This document shows, piece by piece, positions 1-5,844 of a stretch of DNA of 6,989 nt. Every line of letters begins with the position of its first letter. Within the stretch, counting starts at the first letter, position 1. Under the pieces are notes generated by a model, which did no database searches, was not told the origin of the DNA, and worked only from the letters and a program-made list of their open reading frames with translations. The stretch spans positions 1-6,989 of the forward strand of contig CAZMJM010000025.1 in the NCBI GenBank assembly GCA_964566875.1, given 5' to 3'. Both the position numbers and the translations under genes were made by a program. This DNA comes from CAZEQH01 sp964566875. GTDB taxonomy: Bacteria > Patescibacteriota > Minisyncoccia > Minisyncoccales > JANBVM01.

Positions 1-126
1 GTGGTGGGAGAAAAGTAAATGAAGTTAAAAACTATCAGGGCCTGGAGTATGGTAATGGACCTGGGATAATTTAAACTGAAAAAATTCATAGAGAAAGCCG
101 GCAAAGAGGTAGAAGAGAAAAAGTAA
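1..126 (+). other. Short open-frame fragments before a terminator; possible 3' end of an upstream gene
   Basis: No recognisable gene is present. Three short pieces can be read. A frame open from base 3 ends at TAA 72-74 and could be the tail of a gene lying outside the window. In another frame, a five-codon tail ends at TAA 16-18; ATG 19 follows at once, with GGGAG upstream, and opens a 16-codon frame that ends at TAA 67-69. Beyond that stop the same frame stays open to TAA 124-126 and encodes a Lys/Glu-rich helical stretch (KKFIEKAGKEVEEKK). The two halves could be one roughly 35-codon gene split by a nonsense change, or the lysine-rich part could be chance. The terminator immediately downstream shows that a transcript ends here, so some upstream unit is real. 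Its product cannot be named from this sequence. Confidence 0.25.
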
Positions 127-134
127 AGATTATC

Positions 135-168
135 AAAAAAAACAGCTCTGAAAAGGGCTGTTTTTTAT
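135..168 (+). terminator. Rho-independent terminator of the upstream unit
   Basis: The stem AACAGCTCT (141-149) pairs with AGGGCTGTT (154-162) around a GAAA tetraloop, with one G-T wobble. It is flanked by an A-run on the 5' side and a T-run at 161-166 on the 3' side. It separates whatever ends at the left edge from the promoter at 181-209. Confidence 0.85.
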
Positions 169-180
169 TGTGTGCTTTCT

Positions 181-209
181 TTGACCAAAAGATTAAAATA
201 TTTTATAGT
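181..209 (+). promoter_or_regulatory. Sigma70-type promoter for the small membrane protein gene
   Basis: TTGACC (181-186) and TATAGT (204-209) are each one base from consensus and lie exactly 17 bp apart. The predicted transcript starts near 216, giving a leader of about 40 nt before ATG 258. No operator-like palindrome is obvious around it. Confidence 0.75.
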
Positions 210-240
210 ATAAGCATAGCAAATCAAAATTAAACAAGTG

Positions 241-247
241 AAGGTGA
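241..247 (+). promoter_or_regulatory. Ribosome binding site, GGTGAT type, for the 97-residue protein
   Basis: AAGGTGAT lies about 10 nt before ATG 258. It pairs with the GGUGAUC side of the 16S 3' tail rather than with the usual AAGGAGG core. Together with the promoter at 181-209 it supports ATG 258 as the real start. The same 12-base block TGAAGGTGATTT (here 239-250) recurs before the NYN gene on the other strand. Confidence 0.65.
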
Positions 248-257
248 TTTAAAAGAA

Positions 258-551
258 ATGGGAAACGGTTGGAAAGTTTTATCTTCGTTCGTTTTTGTCG
301 TCGGGATGTTAATTCTGGTGGTAAATTTCTACCCCATATTTCCGGAGAAAGAATTAGCGTCCCTGACGGGATTACTAGTTATGATTGTCGGTTCCCTAAT
401 GTATGCGGGATACCGGATAAGACTAATAGCCCTTAGTTTTGTATTATTTATAATGGTAATGATAGCCATATCAGAGAGCACCATCGCCATTATTATAGGG
501 ACAATAATACTAGCCCCATTGGTAATATTATCCGTTCGAAAGAAGAAATAA
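258..551 (+). CDS. Small four-helix integral membrane protein, function unknown
   Basis: I do not recognise the family of this 97-residue protein. It is almost wholly hydrophobic, with likely membrane segments at about residues 7-24, 33-52, 56-71 and 75-93. The loops are short: a Pro/Glu-containing turn near 25-32, an Arg-containing turn at 53-55, and Ser/Glu at 72-74. It ends in a basic tail, RKKK, which by the positive-inside rule would be cytoplasmic, with both termini inside. No signal peptidase site, conserved catalytic residue or metal motif is visible. It forms its own transcription unit, with the promoter at 181-209, a good ribosome binding site, and a terminator right after the stop. 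No partner gene sits in the same unit, so context says little about its job. Alternatives include a lipid- or stress-associated small membrane protein or an orphan gene. That it is a translated gene is fairly secure; its role is open. Confidence 0.75.
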   Translation: MGNGWKVLSSFVFVVGMLILVVNFYPIFPEKELASLTGLLVMIVGSLMYAGYRIRLIALSFVLFIMVMIAISESTIAIIIGTIILAPLVILSVRKKK

Positions 552-554
552 TTA

Positions 555-588
555 GGCATCAAAAAAACTTTTTGATGTCGTTTTTTTT
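555..588 (+). terminator. Rho-independent terminator after the small membrane protein gene
   Basis: CATCAAAAA (557-565) pairs with TTTTTGATG (569-577) around an AAC loop. The stem is extended by a G-T and a G-C pair at its base (555-556 with 578-579). A run of eight T follows at 581-588. It begins three bases after the TAA stop and isolates this gene from miaB. Confidence 0.85.
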
Positions 589-614
589 ATAAAAGGTCAT
601 TTTCTGCTATAAAT

Positions 615-621
615 AAGGAAG
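615..621 (+). promoter_or_regulatory. Ribosome binding site for miaB
   Basis: AAGGAAG lies about 6 nt before ATG 628, a normal spacing, and fixes that start. A TATAAA at 588-593 could serve as a -10 for the miaB-miaA unit, but no acceptable -35 is seen at the right distance, so the promoter is left uncalled. Confidence 0.6.
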
Positions 622-627
622 AAAGCT

Positions 628-1941
628 ATGAAATTTTACATTAAGACTTTCGGATGCCAGATGAATAGGTCAGACTCGGAGAAGATTGAGTGCGTTCTTG
701 AAAATTCGGGATATAAAAAAATTTCCGAAATGAAGGAGGCTGACCTGATTGTGATTAATATGTGCTCTGTGAGGCAGTCGGCCGTAGATCGGGTGTTCGG
801 CCTGGCTCCGGCATTCCAAGAGATGAAAGCAAAAAACCCCTCTTTTAAAACCGCGCTGACAGGCTGTTTTTTGAATAAAGATGAGAGAAAATTCCGGAAA
901 TTCTTCGACTTCATCCTGCCCATCAAGTCTCTCCTCTCCTGGCCAAATCTATTGCAGAAGGGTAACTTCTTTCCTGCACTCTCGCCAAAAGCTGATTTGG
1001 GCATAGGATACCTGGAAAATTGTGCCGCACCTGCCAAGATAACGGCTTTTATCGCCACTTCCACCGGCTGTAACAATTCCTGCTCCTACTGCGTAGTTCC
1101 CGCCACCAGGGGTAGTCTTATCTGCAGAGACCATAGAAAGATTATCAAAGAGGCGAAAAAAAGAATCGCAGATGGGGCCAGGGAAATATGGCTTTTAGGA
1201 CAAAACGTCAACGATTATAAAAGCCCCGCAGATCCGTCGATAGGGTTTCCGCAGCTGCTGAAGAAAGTAAATAAAATTGCCGGAGATTTCTGGATCAGGT
1301 TTACCAGCCCCAACCCAAAAGATTTCTCAGAAGAAATGATAAGCGCTATGGCTGATTGTGAAAAAATGGGGAAATATCTCAACCTCCCGGTCCAGTCTGG
1401 CGATGACACTATATTAAAAATGATGAACAGACCTTATACGGCCAAGCAGTACACAAATTTAGTCAATGGAATAAGAAAGGCCGTACCGGGAATTGCCCTA
1501 TCCACCGACGTAATTGTGGGGTTTCCCGGAGAAACCAGAAGGCAGTTTGAGAATACGGTGAAGCTGTTCCGGGAGGTAAGATTTGACATGGCTTATATTG
1601 CCCGCTATTCTGCGCGACCGGGCACCAAAGCGGCAAAGATTAAAAACAAAGTATCTGGGGAAGAAAAAGAGAAAAGATTCAAGGAGCTGACCAGCGTTCT
1701 GAAAGAGACAGCTCTCGAGCACAATGATAAGTACGTCGGCCGGAAGATAACGGCTTTGATTATGGGAGAGGCGCTCAAAAATAACAAGAAATTCTTCTCC
1801 GCCAAAACCAGTTCCTATAAAACCGTCTATTTCCCTCAAGGGAAAATAAACCCAAAAAAAATTATAGGTAATTTCGTACAAGTAAAAGTAAAGGGGGCCT
1901 TTCCCTGGGGATTAAGGGCTGAAACTCCTAAATATGAATAG
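628..1941 (+). CDS. miaB: tRNA-2-methylthio-N6-dimethylallyladenosine synthase MiaB
   Basis: MiaB is a radical SAM methylthiotransferase that adds a methylthio group at C2 of N6-isopentenyl-adenosine 37, next to the anticodon of tRNAs reading U-starting codons. The 437-residue protein has the full family layout. The N-terminal domain carries three cysteines for the auxiliary 4Fe-4S cluster: C10 (FGCQMN), C46 (NMCSVR) and C80 (TGC). The radical SAM core starts with CxxxCxxC at C148, C152 and C155, followed by VVPATRG, then LLGQNVNDY, LPVQSGDD and DVIVGFPGET. A C-terminal TRAM-like RNA-binding domain spans about residues 368-433. NMCSVR matches the MiaB type better than the RimO or MtaB types. 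The segment after C80 and the one after TRG differ from common MiaB sequences, suggesting a deep-branching lineage. The last 8 bases overlap the start of miaA, whose product makes its substrate, which strongly supports the assignment. Confidence 0.95.
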   Translation: MKFYIKTFGCQMNRSDSEKIECVLENSGYKKISEMKEADLIVINMCSVRQSAVDRVFGLAPAFQEMKAKNPSFKTALTGCFLNKDERKFRKFFDFILPIKSLLSWPNLLQKGNFFPALSPKADLGIGYLENCAAPAKITAFIATSTGCNNSCSYCVVPATRGSLICRDHRKIIKEAKKRIADGAREIWLLGQNVNDYKSPADPSIGFPQLLKKVNKIAGDFWIRFTSPNPKDFSEEMISAMADCEKMGKYLNLPVQSGDDTILKMMNRPYTAKQYTNLVNGIRKAVPGIALSTDVIVGFPGETRRQFENTVKLFREVRFDMAYIARYSARPGTKAAKIKNKVSGEEKEKRFKELTSVLKETALEHNDKYVGRKITALIMGEALKNNKKFFSAKTSSYKTVYFPQGKINPKKIIGNFVQVKVKGAFPWGLRAETPKYE

Positions 1942-2845
1942 AGAACTGCCGAGAATAGTGGTTATGGTAGGACCTACGGCTTCGGGTAAGACGGAGATTG
2001 GTTTGAGATTGGCTGAAAAATTTTCCGGGGAAATAGTGTCGGCAGATTCCCGGCAGATCTATAAAGAAATGAAGATAGGCACAGCCAAACCGACGTCGGC
2101 GGAGAGGAAGATAATCCCTCATTATTTGGTAGACTTTCTGCCACCCGACAAGAATTTCAATGCCGCCCTGTATAAGAAACGAGCCGTTGAAACCATCACC
2201 GACATCCTCCGAAGGAGAAAGACGCCATTTCTGGTCGGAGGAACCGGCCTTTATATCGCCTCGGTCGTAGACAATTATCTCTTTCCGACGGTACCTCCGG
2301 AGAAATCCCTGAGAAAAAAATTAGAAAAAAAGACGACAGAGCAGCTCTCGACCATATACGAAAAGTTAGACCCGAAGGGGGCCTCGCTTATAGATAAAAA
2401 TAACAGGCGGAGACTGATAAGAGCCATTGAGGTATGCAAGGCGGCGGGAAAACCATTCTGGGGGATGAGGAAAAAGGGCAGAAGATTGTTCTCGACCTTA
2501 CAAATAGGCATAAAACTTTCCAAAGAAGAGCTCGGAAAAAGAATCGTCAAGCGGACGAACAAGATGCTCAGGCTGGGGTTGGAAGCTGAGGTAAGGAAAC
2601 TCCTTGAAGAATACGGTTCCTCTCCCCTGCTCTGCACCATCGGGTACCAGGAGTGGCTGCCTTATTTAGAAAAGGAAAAATCAATCACGGCGAAAAACAA
2701 AGAGGAAATAAAAAAGGAAATCATCCTACATACCAAACAATTTGCCAAACGCCAGATGACCTGGTTTAAAAGAGACAAGACTATCAATTGGGTAAAAAAC
2801 ATTCAAGAGGCGGAAAAATTGGTTAAGGACTTCCTGAAAAAATGA
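1934..2845 (+). CDS. miaA: tRNA dimethylallyltransferase MiaA
   Basis: MiaA transfers the dimethylallyl group of DMAPP to N6 of adenosine 37 in tRNAs reading U-starting codons, giving i6A, the substrate of MiaB. The 303-residue protein has the P-loop GPTASGKT (13-20), the conserved SADSRQIYKEM segment with the catalytic-type Asp at 38, GTAKP, HYLVDF, VGGTGLYI, a RRLIRAIEV motif and a C-terminal RQMTWFKRD that matches the usual QRTWF region. Length is typical. The ATG lies within the end of miaB (ATGAATAG, 8-base overlap) and has no strong ribosome binding site, so translation is probably coupled to miaB termination. The gene ends with TGA, and a hairpin follows after four bases. No defect is seen. 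Confidence 0.96.
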   Translation: MNRELPRIVVMVGPTASGKTEIGLRLAEKFSGEIVSADSRQIYKEMKIGTAKPTSAERKIIPHYLVDFLPPDKNFNAALYKKRAVETITDILRRRKTPFLVGGTGLYIASVVDNYLFPTVPPEKSLRKKLEKKTTEQLSTIYEKLDPKGASLIDKNNRRRLIRAIEVCKAAGKPFWGMRKKGRRLFSTLQIGIKLSKEELGKRIVKRTNKMLRLGLEAEVRKLLEEYGSSPLLCTIGYQEWLPYLEKEKSITAKNKEEIKKEIILHTKQFAKRQMTWFKRDKTINWVKNIQEAEKLVKDFLKK

Positions 2846-2871
2846 AAAGCTGAGCTATGGCTCAGTTTTTT
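2845..2871 (+). terminator. Terminator between the convergent miaA and gatB genes, probably bidirectional
   Basis: CTGAGC (2850-2855) pairs with GCTCAG (2860-2865) around a TATG loop, with a T-run at 2866-2871 that serves miaA. On the minus strand the same stem is followed by an interrupted T-rich stretch, so it may also end deoC-gatB transcripts, although gatB stops about 30 bases before it. Confidence 0.85.
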
Positions 2872-2899
2872 AGGCCGCATTCTTTCTTTCTCTAATAAA

Positions 2900-4354
2900 C
2901 TACGACATCTTCTCTTCCAGAACCTTACGTGCCTCATCAGGAGCTACTCTGCCTTTGGTTTTGGCCATCATCTGGCCTATCAAAAATTGCACGGCCTCTT
3001 TTTTACCTCCCTTAAAGTCCTCAACCGCTTTTTCATTCTCTGCAATTACTGCGTCCGCAGCAGCACTGATGACGTCGGCATCTCCTATTTGCTCCAGGCC
3101 CTTCTCGTCTATGATGTGGGAGGGATCGGCGCCGGCCTTAAACATCTCCGCCAAAACCGCCTTGGCTATCCGGCTGGATATTTCTTTCTTGTCTATCATG
3201 GTGATGAATTCGGCAAAATTCTCCGGAGTAATCAATAGCTTTTCTTCAGTGGTTCCAGTACCCTTCATCATCCCCTGGAGGTCACTAATAATGTAGTTGG
3301 TTGATAACCTGATAAGACGGGAGAGTTCCTTTTCAGACAGACCGGAATCGAATTCGCTTACCACCTTTTCAAAATATTCCCCCATTTCCTTGTTCTGTAC
3401 GAAAAATTCCGTACCGTTCTCTTCCAGGCCGTATTCCCTGGCCAGCCTCTTTCTCCTGGCTTGAGGAAGCTCGGGAATTGTCTGCTTTATTCCTTCGGAG
3501 TCCTCTCTGGTGAAATGGAGGGGAGGCAAATCCGGTTCCGGAAAGTAACGATAGTCATGGGCTTCTTCCTTTTCTCGTTGAGAAACGGTAACGCCCCTGG
3601 CAGCGTCCCATCCCCTGGTCTCCTGAATAACCTTTTTTTTGCCCTCTAACGCCTTGGCCTGCCGCTTTATTTCATAATCAATGGCTCGCTCCACCGACTT
3701 AAAAGAGTTAAGATTTTTTACCTCTACCTTGGTTCCCAGCTTACCGGTCTTGGAAGAAGCAGGAGATATCGAGATGTTGGCTTCCACCCTCATCTGGCCT
3801 TTTTCCATGTCGGCGTTGGAAACGCCCAGATATCTCAAGATAAGCTGAAGCTCCTGGGCGAAACTGCTGGCTTCTCCGGCCGAGGCAATATCAGGCTCTG
3901 TGACCAGTTCCATGAGGGGAATGCCGGCCCGGTTAAAATCAACCAGACTGTAGTTTGCTCCTTCGGGATGGACGAGCCTTCCGGTGTCTTCCTCAAGGTG
4001 CACCCTGGTAATCCTAATTTTCTTTTTTCCTATATTAAGGGAACCCTTCTCGCAGAAAGGCATGTCATATTGGGAAATCTGATAGCCTTTGGGCAGGTCG
4101 GGGTAAAAATAATTCTTTCTATCAAACTTGGAATTTTCCGCTAGTTTGCATCCAAGAGCCAGCCCCACTTTAAGTACTTTCCTGACGGCGTCTTCATTGA
4201 TTACGGGCAGAGTGCCCGGGTGTCCCAGACAAATGGGGCAAATATTGGTATTCGGATTCTTCTCTTCGGGGTCGTTCCGGCAAGAGCAAAACATCTTGGA
4301 CTTTGTTTTCAGTTCAACGTGTATTTCCAAACCAATTGTCGGCTTATATTCCAT
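2900..4354 (-). CDS. gatB: Aspartyl/glutamyl-tRNA(Asn/Gln) amidotransferase subunit B
   Basis: GatB is the kinase/transamidation subunit of the GatCAB complex, which converts mischarged Glu-tRNA(Gln), and in many bacteria Asp-tRNA(Asn), to the correct amidated form. The 484-residue protein is full length. It opens with GLEIHVEL (8-15) and has the zinc-site type cysteines C23, C25, C39 and C42 (FCSC then CPICLG). Then come QISQYD, EEDTGRLVH, DFNRAGIPLMELVTEPD, KVEVKNLNSFKSVERA, TRGWD and EEAHDYRYFPEPDLPP, all hallmarks of the catalytic cradle. A helical, YqeY-like tRNA-binding tail fills roughly residues 340-480. The start is ATG, 20 bases after the deoC stop. There is no ribosome binding site, but a perfect TATAAT sits 10 bases upstream. 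gatA and gatC are not in this window, so the complex is encoded at separate loci. The presence of GatB suggests that Gln-tRNA, Asn-tRNA or both are made by the indirect route. Confidence 0.97.
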   Translation of the reverse strand: MEYKPTIGLEIHVELKTKSKMFCSCRNDPEEKNPNTNICPICLGHPGTLPVINEDAVRKVLKVGLALGCKLAENSKFDRKNYFYPDLPKGYQISQYDMPFCEKGSLNIGKKKIRITRVHLEEDTGRLVHPEGANYSLVDFNRAGIPLMELVTEPDIASAGEASSFAQELQLILRYLGVSNADMEKGQMRVEANISISPASSKTGKLGTKVEVKNLNSFKSVERAIDYEIKRQAKALEGKKKVIQETRGWDAARGVTVSQREKEEAHDYRYFPEPDLPPLHFTREDSEGIKQTIPELPQARRKRLAREYGLEENGTEFFVQNKEMGEYFEKVVSEFDSGLSEKELSRLIRLSTNYIISDLQGMMKGTGTTEEKLLITPENFAEFITMIDKKEISSRIAKAVLAEMFKAGADPSHIIDEKGLEQIGDADVISAAADAVIAENEKAVEDFKGGKKEAVQFLIGQMMAKTKGRVAPDEARKVLEEKMS

Positions 4355-4364
4355 TGGGTTTGGT

Positions 4365-4370
4365 ATTATA
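4365..4370 (-). promoter_or_regulatory. Consensus -10 element immediately upstream of gatB
   Basis: On the minus strand a perfect TATAAT ends 10 bases before the gatB ATG, inside the 20-base gap after deoC. No -35 match is found 16-18 bp further upstream. If active, it would give a leaderless or nearly leaderless gatB mRNA, in keeping with the absence of a ribosome binding site. Chance occurrence in A+T-rich DNA is the alternative. Confidence 0.4.
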
Positions 4371-4374
4371 AATC

Positions 4375-5028
4375 CTATCCTTTGGCAATTTTTACTCCCG
4401 AGCTGGTACCGATAATGTCGGCTCCGGCTTTGACGGCGGCTTCGGCATCCTTCAGGGTCTTTATCTTTCCCGCTACCTTCACTAACAGGCCAGGGGCTGA
4501 TTTTCTCATCAGCTTGAGGTGGTGAAACTTCTCTTTCAGCTCCCTATGTTCCAGAGGGTCTTTTTCGGTAGCGGTTTTCACGCATTCGCATTTTGCCTTC
4601 TTAACCAGGGAAGAGGCTTTCTCTATTTCAGAATCCGTGAGATAACCCGAACCAATGATAACCTTGGTGGGGCCGATTTTACAAATGTCCTTTAAGTCCT
4701 TCAGCACTTTGTCATACCTTTCATACTTTATGTCAACGATGTTTATCACTATGTCCAGGTCGTCTGCGCCGTCTTTCTTAGCTTTTTTGCAAACCTGAAC
4801 CCTCTTCCGATGAGGGCTGAGACCCATGGGGTCGTCTATCAGCACGACTACCTTGATGTCGGTGCCCCAAAGCTCCTGTTTGGCTAACCTCACCCATCTG
4901 GGCCTAACACAAACCCCCCGGAAGCCGTATTTCTTGGCTTCCTGGCAGAGTTTCTTAATGTCGGAGGCCTTAGCCCCCTTTTCAATATTGGTATGGTCTA
5001 TTCTCTCTAGTAAGTCTTTTTTCTTCAT
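4375..5028 (-). CDS. deoC: Deoxyribose-phosphate aldolase (DERA), diverged phosphate loop
   Basis: DeoC reversibly cleaves 2-deoxyribose 5-phosphate to glyceraldehyde 3-phosphate and acetaldehyde, the last step of deoxynucleoside breakdown. The 217-residue length is normal for the single-domain TIM-barrel family. It starts with the family motif DHT (11-13), followed by LCQEAKKYGF and GVCVRP. The three catalytic residues align as D92 (LDIVIN), the Schiff-base lysine K151 (CVKTAT) and K184 (LVKVAG). The C-terminal GTSSG (207-211) matches the phosphate-binding end. Two positions that are usually glycine in phosphate-contacting loops differ: E155 where the family has KTSTG, and K188 where it has GG. 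The ATG at 5028 is preceded by A+T-rich sequence with no ribosome binding site. gatB follows after 20 bases with no terminator between, so the two are probably co-transcribed. A related class I aldolase with another substrate cannot be excluded. Confidence 0.85.
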   Translation of the reverse strand: MKKKDLLERIDHTNIEKGAKASDIKKLCQEAKKYGFRGVCVRPRWVRLAKQELWGTDIKVVVLIDDPMGLSPHRKRVQVCKKAKKDGADDLDIVINIVDIKYERYDKVLKDLKDICKIGPTKVIIGSGYLTDSEIEKASSLVKKAKCECVKTATEKDPLEHRELKEKFHHLKLMRKSAPGLLVKVAGKIKTLKDAEAAVKAGADIIGTSSGVKIAKG

Positions 5029-5074
5029 ATTTATTTAGGCTTATTTTATAGACTTATTTTAGCAGAATTTTCCG

Positions 5075-5105
5075 AAAAAAAAAGCTCTCTAAATAATTAG
5101 GGAGC
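5075..5105 (-). terminator. Terminator downstream of tmk
   Basis: On the minus strand the stem at 5105-5097 pairs with 5092-5084 (GCTCCCTAA with TTAGAGAGC, one C-A mismatch) around a 4-base loop and is followed by nine T (complement of 5075-5083). It lies about 25 bases after the tmk stop and separates tmk from deoC. Confidence 0.75.
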
Positions 5106-5130
5106 ATCATTTTCTTAAGAAGGTGAATGT

Positions 5131-5781
5131 TTAGAGATTTTTGATAGTTACTTCCTTTATCTTTTCTGCAACTTCCTCAATGCTGTTCTCGCCGTCAATC
5201 AGATGGAAATTTGGAAACCTTCCGGGAAAAGTTTTGTAAACGTTCCAGATGCCAGTTAATTTCTCCTCTTCTTCAAAAACGGATACTTCCTTTCCTCTTT
5301 TAAGCACTCTCTCCATGCAAACCCTGGGGTCAACCTGGAGAAGGAATATCATATCGGGATATAAAAATAATTCGTTTATTTTAAAAAGCCGGTCGAATTC
5401 AAGCCCATCGGCCGTACCATAGGCTAGAGTAGAAAAAAAATAACGGTCTGATATAACGATCTTGCCTTCCTTCAGGGCCGGGATAATCGTTTTTTCCAGA
5501 TGTTCCCCCCTGTCTTCGCTTATAAGCTTCTGGATTTCCTCAGCTGACGGGCTGATTTTCTTAACGAGCATCTCTCTTGCTTTTCTGCCTGGTTCAGAGT
5601 CGGAGGTAGGTTCCTTGGTTAGAACCACCGGATATCCTTTTTCTGTCAAAAAATCGCGTAAAAGAGCGGCCTGAGTGCTCTGCCCTGAACCGTCCAATCC
5701 TTCAAACGCGATAAAGGCTGCTCCGGATTTTCTCGGCATAATGGTTTCGCCATTAAGATTTTCAAAATCTGATTCCAACAT
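5131..5781 (-). CDS. tmk: Thymidylate kinase (dTMP kinase) with a Gln in place of the P-loop Lys
   Basis: Thymidylate kinase phosphorylates dTMP to dTDP with ATP. The family is clear from FIAFEGLDGSG-Q-STQ at residues 23-37, KEP near 56-58, SEDRGEHLEK and IIPALKEGKIVISDRY with the DRY motif at 112-114, then FSTLAYG, LYPDMIFLLQVDP and an ERVLKRGKE lid-like segment near 157-165. The odd feature is residue 34. The Walker A lysine, which contacts the ATP phosphates and is normally invariant, is read as glutamine (codon CAG, one base from AAG). Everything else looks intact. Two starts are possible: ATG 5781 (216 residues) or ATG 5739 (202 residues, beginning MPRKSG). The second fits the usual family N-terminus better. 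The first has a TAGAAT -10-like element eight bases upstream and would be leaderless. Neither has a ribosome binding site. The gene stands alone between two terminators. Confidence 0.92.
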   Translation of the reverse strand: MLESDFENLNGETIMPRKSGAAFIAFEGLDGSGQSTQAALLRDFLTEKGYPVVLTKEPTSDSEPGRKAREMLVKKISPSAEEIQKLISEDRGEHLEKTIIPALKEGKIVISDRYFFSTLAYGTADGLEFDRLFKINELFLYPDMIFLLQVDPRVCMERVLKRGKEVSVFEEEEKLTGIWNVYKTFPGRFPNFHLIDGENSIEEVAEKIKEVTIKNL

Positions 5782-5789
5782 ATTTTGTT

Positions 5790-5795
5790 ATTCTA
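5790..5795 (-). promoter_or_regulatory. -10-like element immediately upstream of tmk
   Basis: TAGAAT on the minus strand ends 8 bases before ATG 5781. The terminator of the preceding gene ends at 5812, so any tmk-specific promoter has to fit in this roughly 30-base gap. The -35 position falls in the T-run of that terminator and is not a good match. Confidence 0.35.
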
Positions 5796-5811
5796 ACGAA
5801 TTTTAGACAAT

Positions 5812-5844
5812 AAAAAAAGGGTGTAAAAATATGATTTTACCCCC
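5812..5844 (-). terminator. Terminator overlapping the end of the NYN gene
   Basis: On the minus strand GGGGGTAAAA (5844-5835) pairs with TTTTACACCC (5828-5819), with one mismatch, around a 6-base loop, and is followed by seven T (complement of 5812-5818). The stem includes the TAA stop codon at 5837-5839. Confidence 0.75.

Noticed and set aside
1..257. tRNA, riboswitch or CRISPR structure in the left intergenic stretch
   Set aside because: No cloverleaf, T-loop consensus, ligand-riboswitch core or spaced repeats could be found. Only short frames, one terminator and one promoter are supported.
329..562. 77-codon minus-strand frame opposite the small membrane protein gene
   Set aside because: The plus-strand gene has promoter, ribosome binding site and terminator; this frame has none of them.
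636..1076. 146-codon open frame on the minus strand inside miaB
   Set aside because: It is antisense to a clear full-length miaB, has no family-like motif, and is explained by the coding bias of the opposite strand. The same applies to 1498-1881 (127 codons) and 1215-1409.
2275..2640. 121-codon open frame on the minus strand inside miaA
   Set aside because: It lies fully within miaA, its composition is Ser/Leu/Phe-rich as expected of a shadow frame, and it has no promoter or ribosome binding site.
2955..3296. Plus-strand open frames inside gatB (also 4128-4415 and 4220-4525)
   Set aside because: These are antisense shadows of gatB and the deoC-gatB junction, without independent start signals or recognisable motifs.
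5116..5127. AAGGTGA followed by ATG on the plus strand near the end of tmk
   Set aside because: The ATG follows the ribosome-binding-like bases too closely, the frame opens onto the next stop within a few codons, and the region is the tmk-terminator junction on the other strand.
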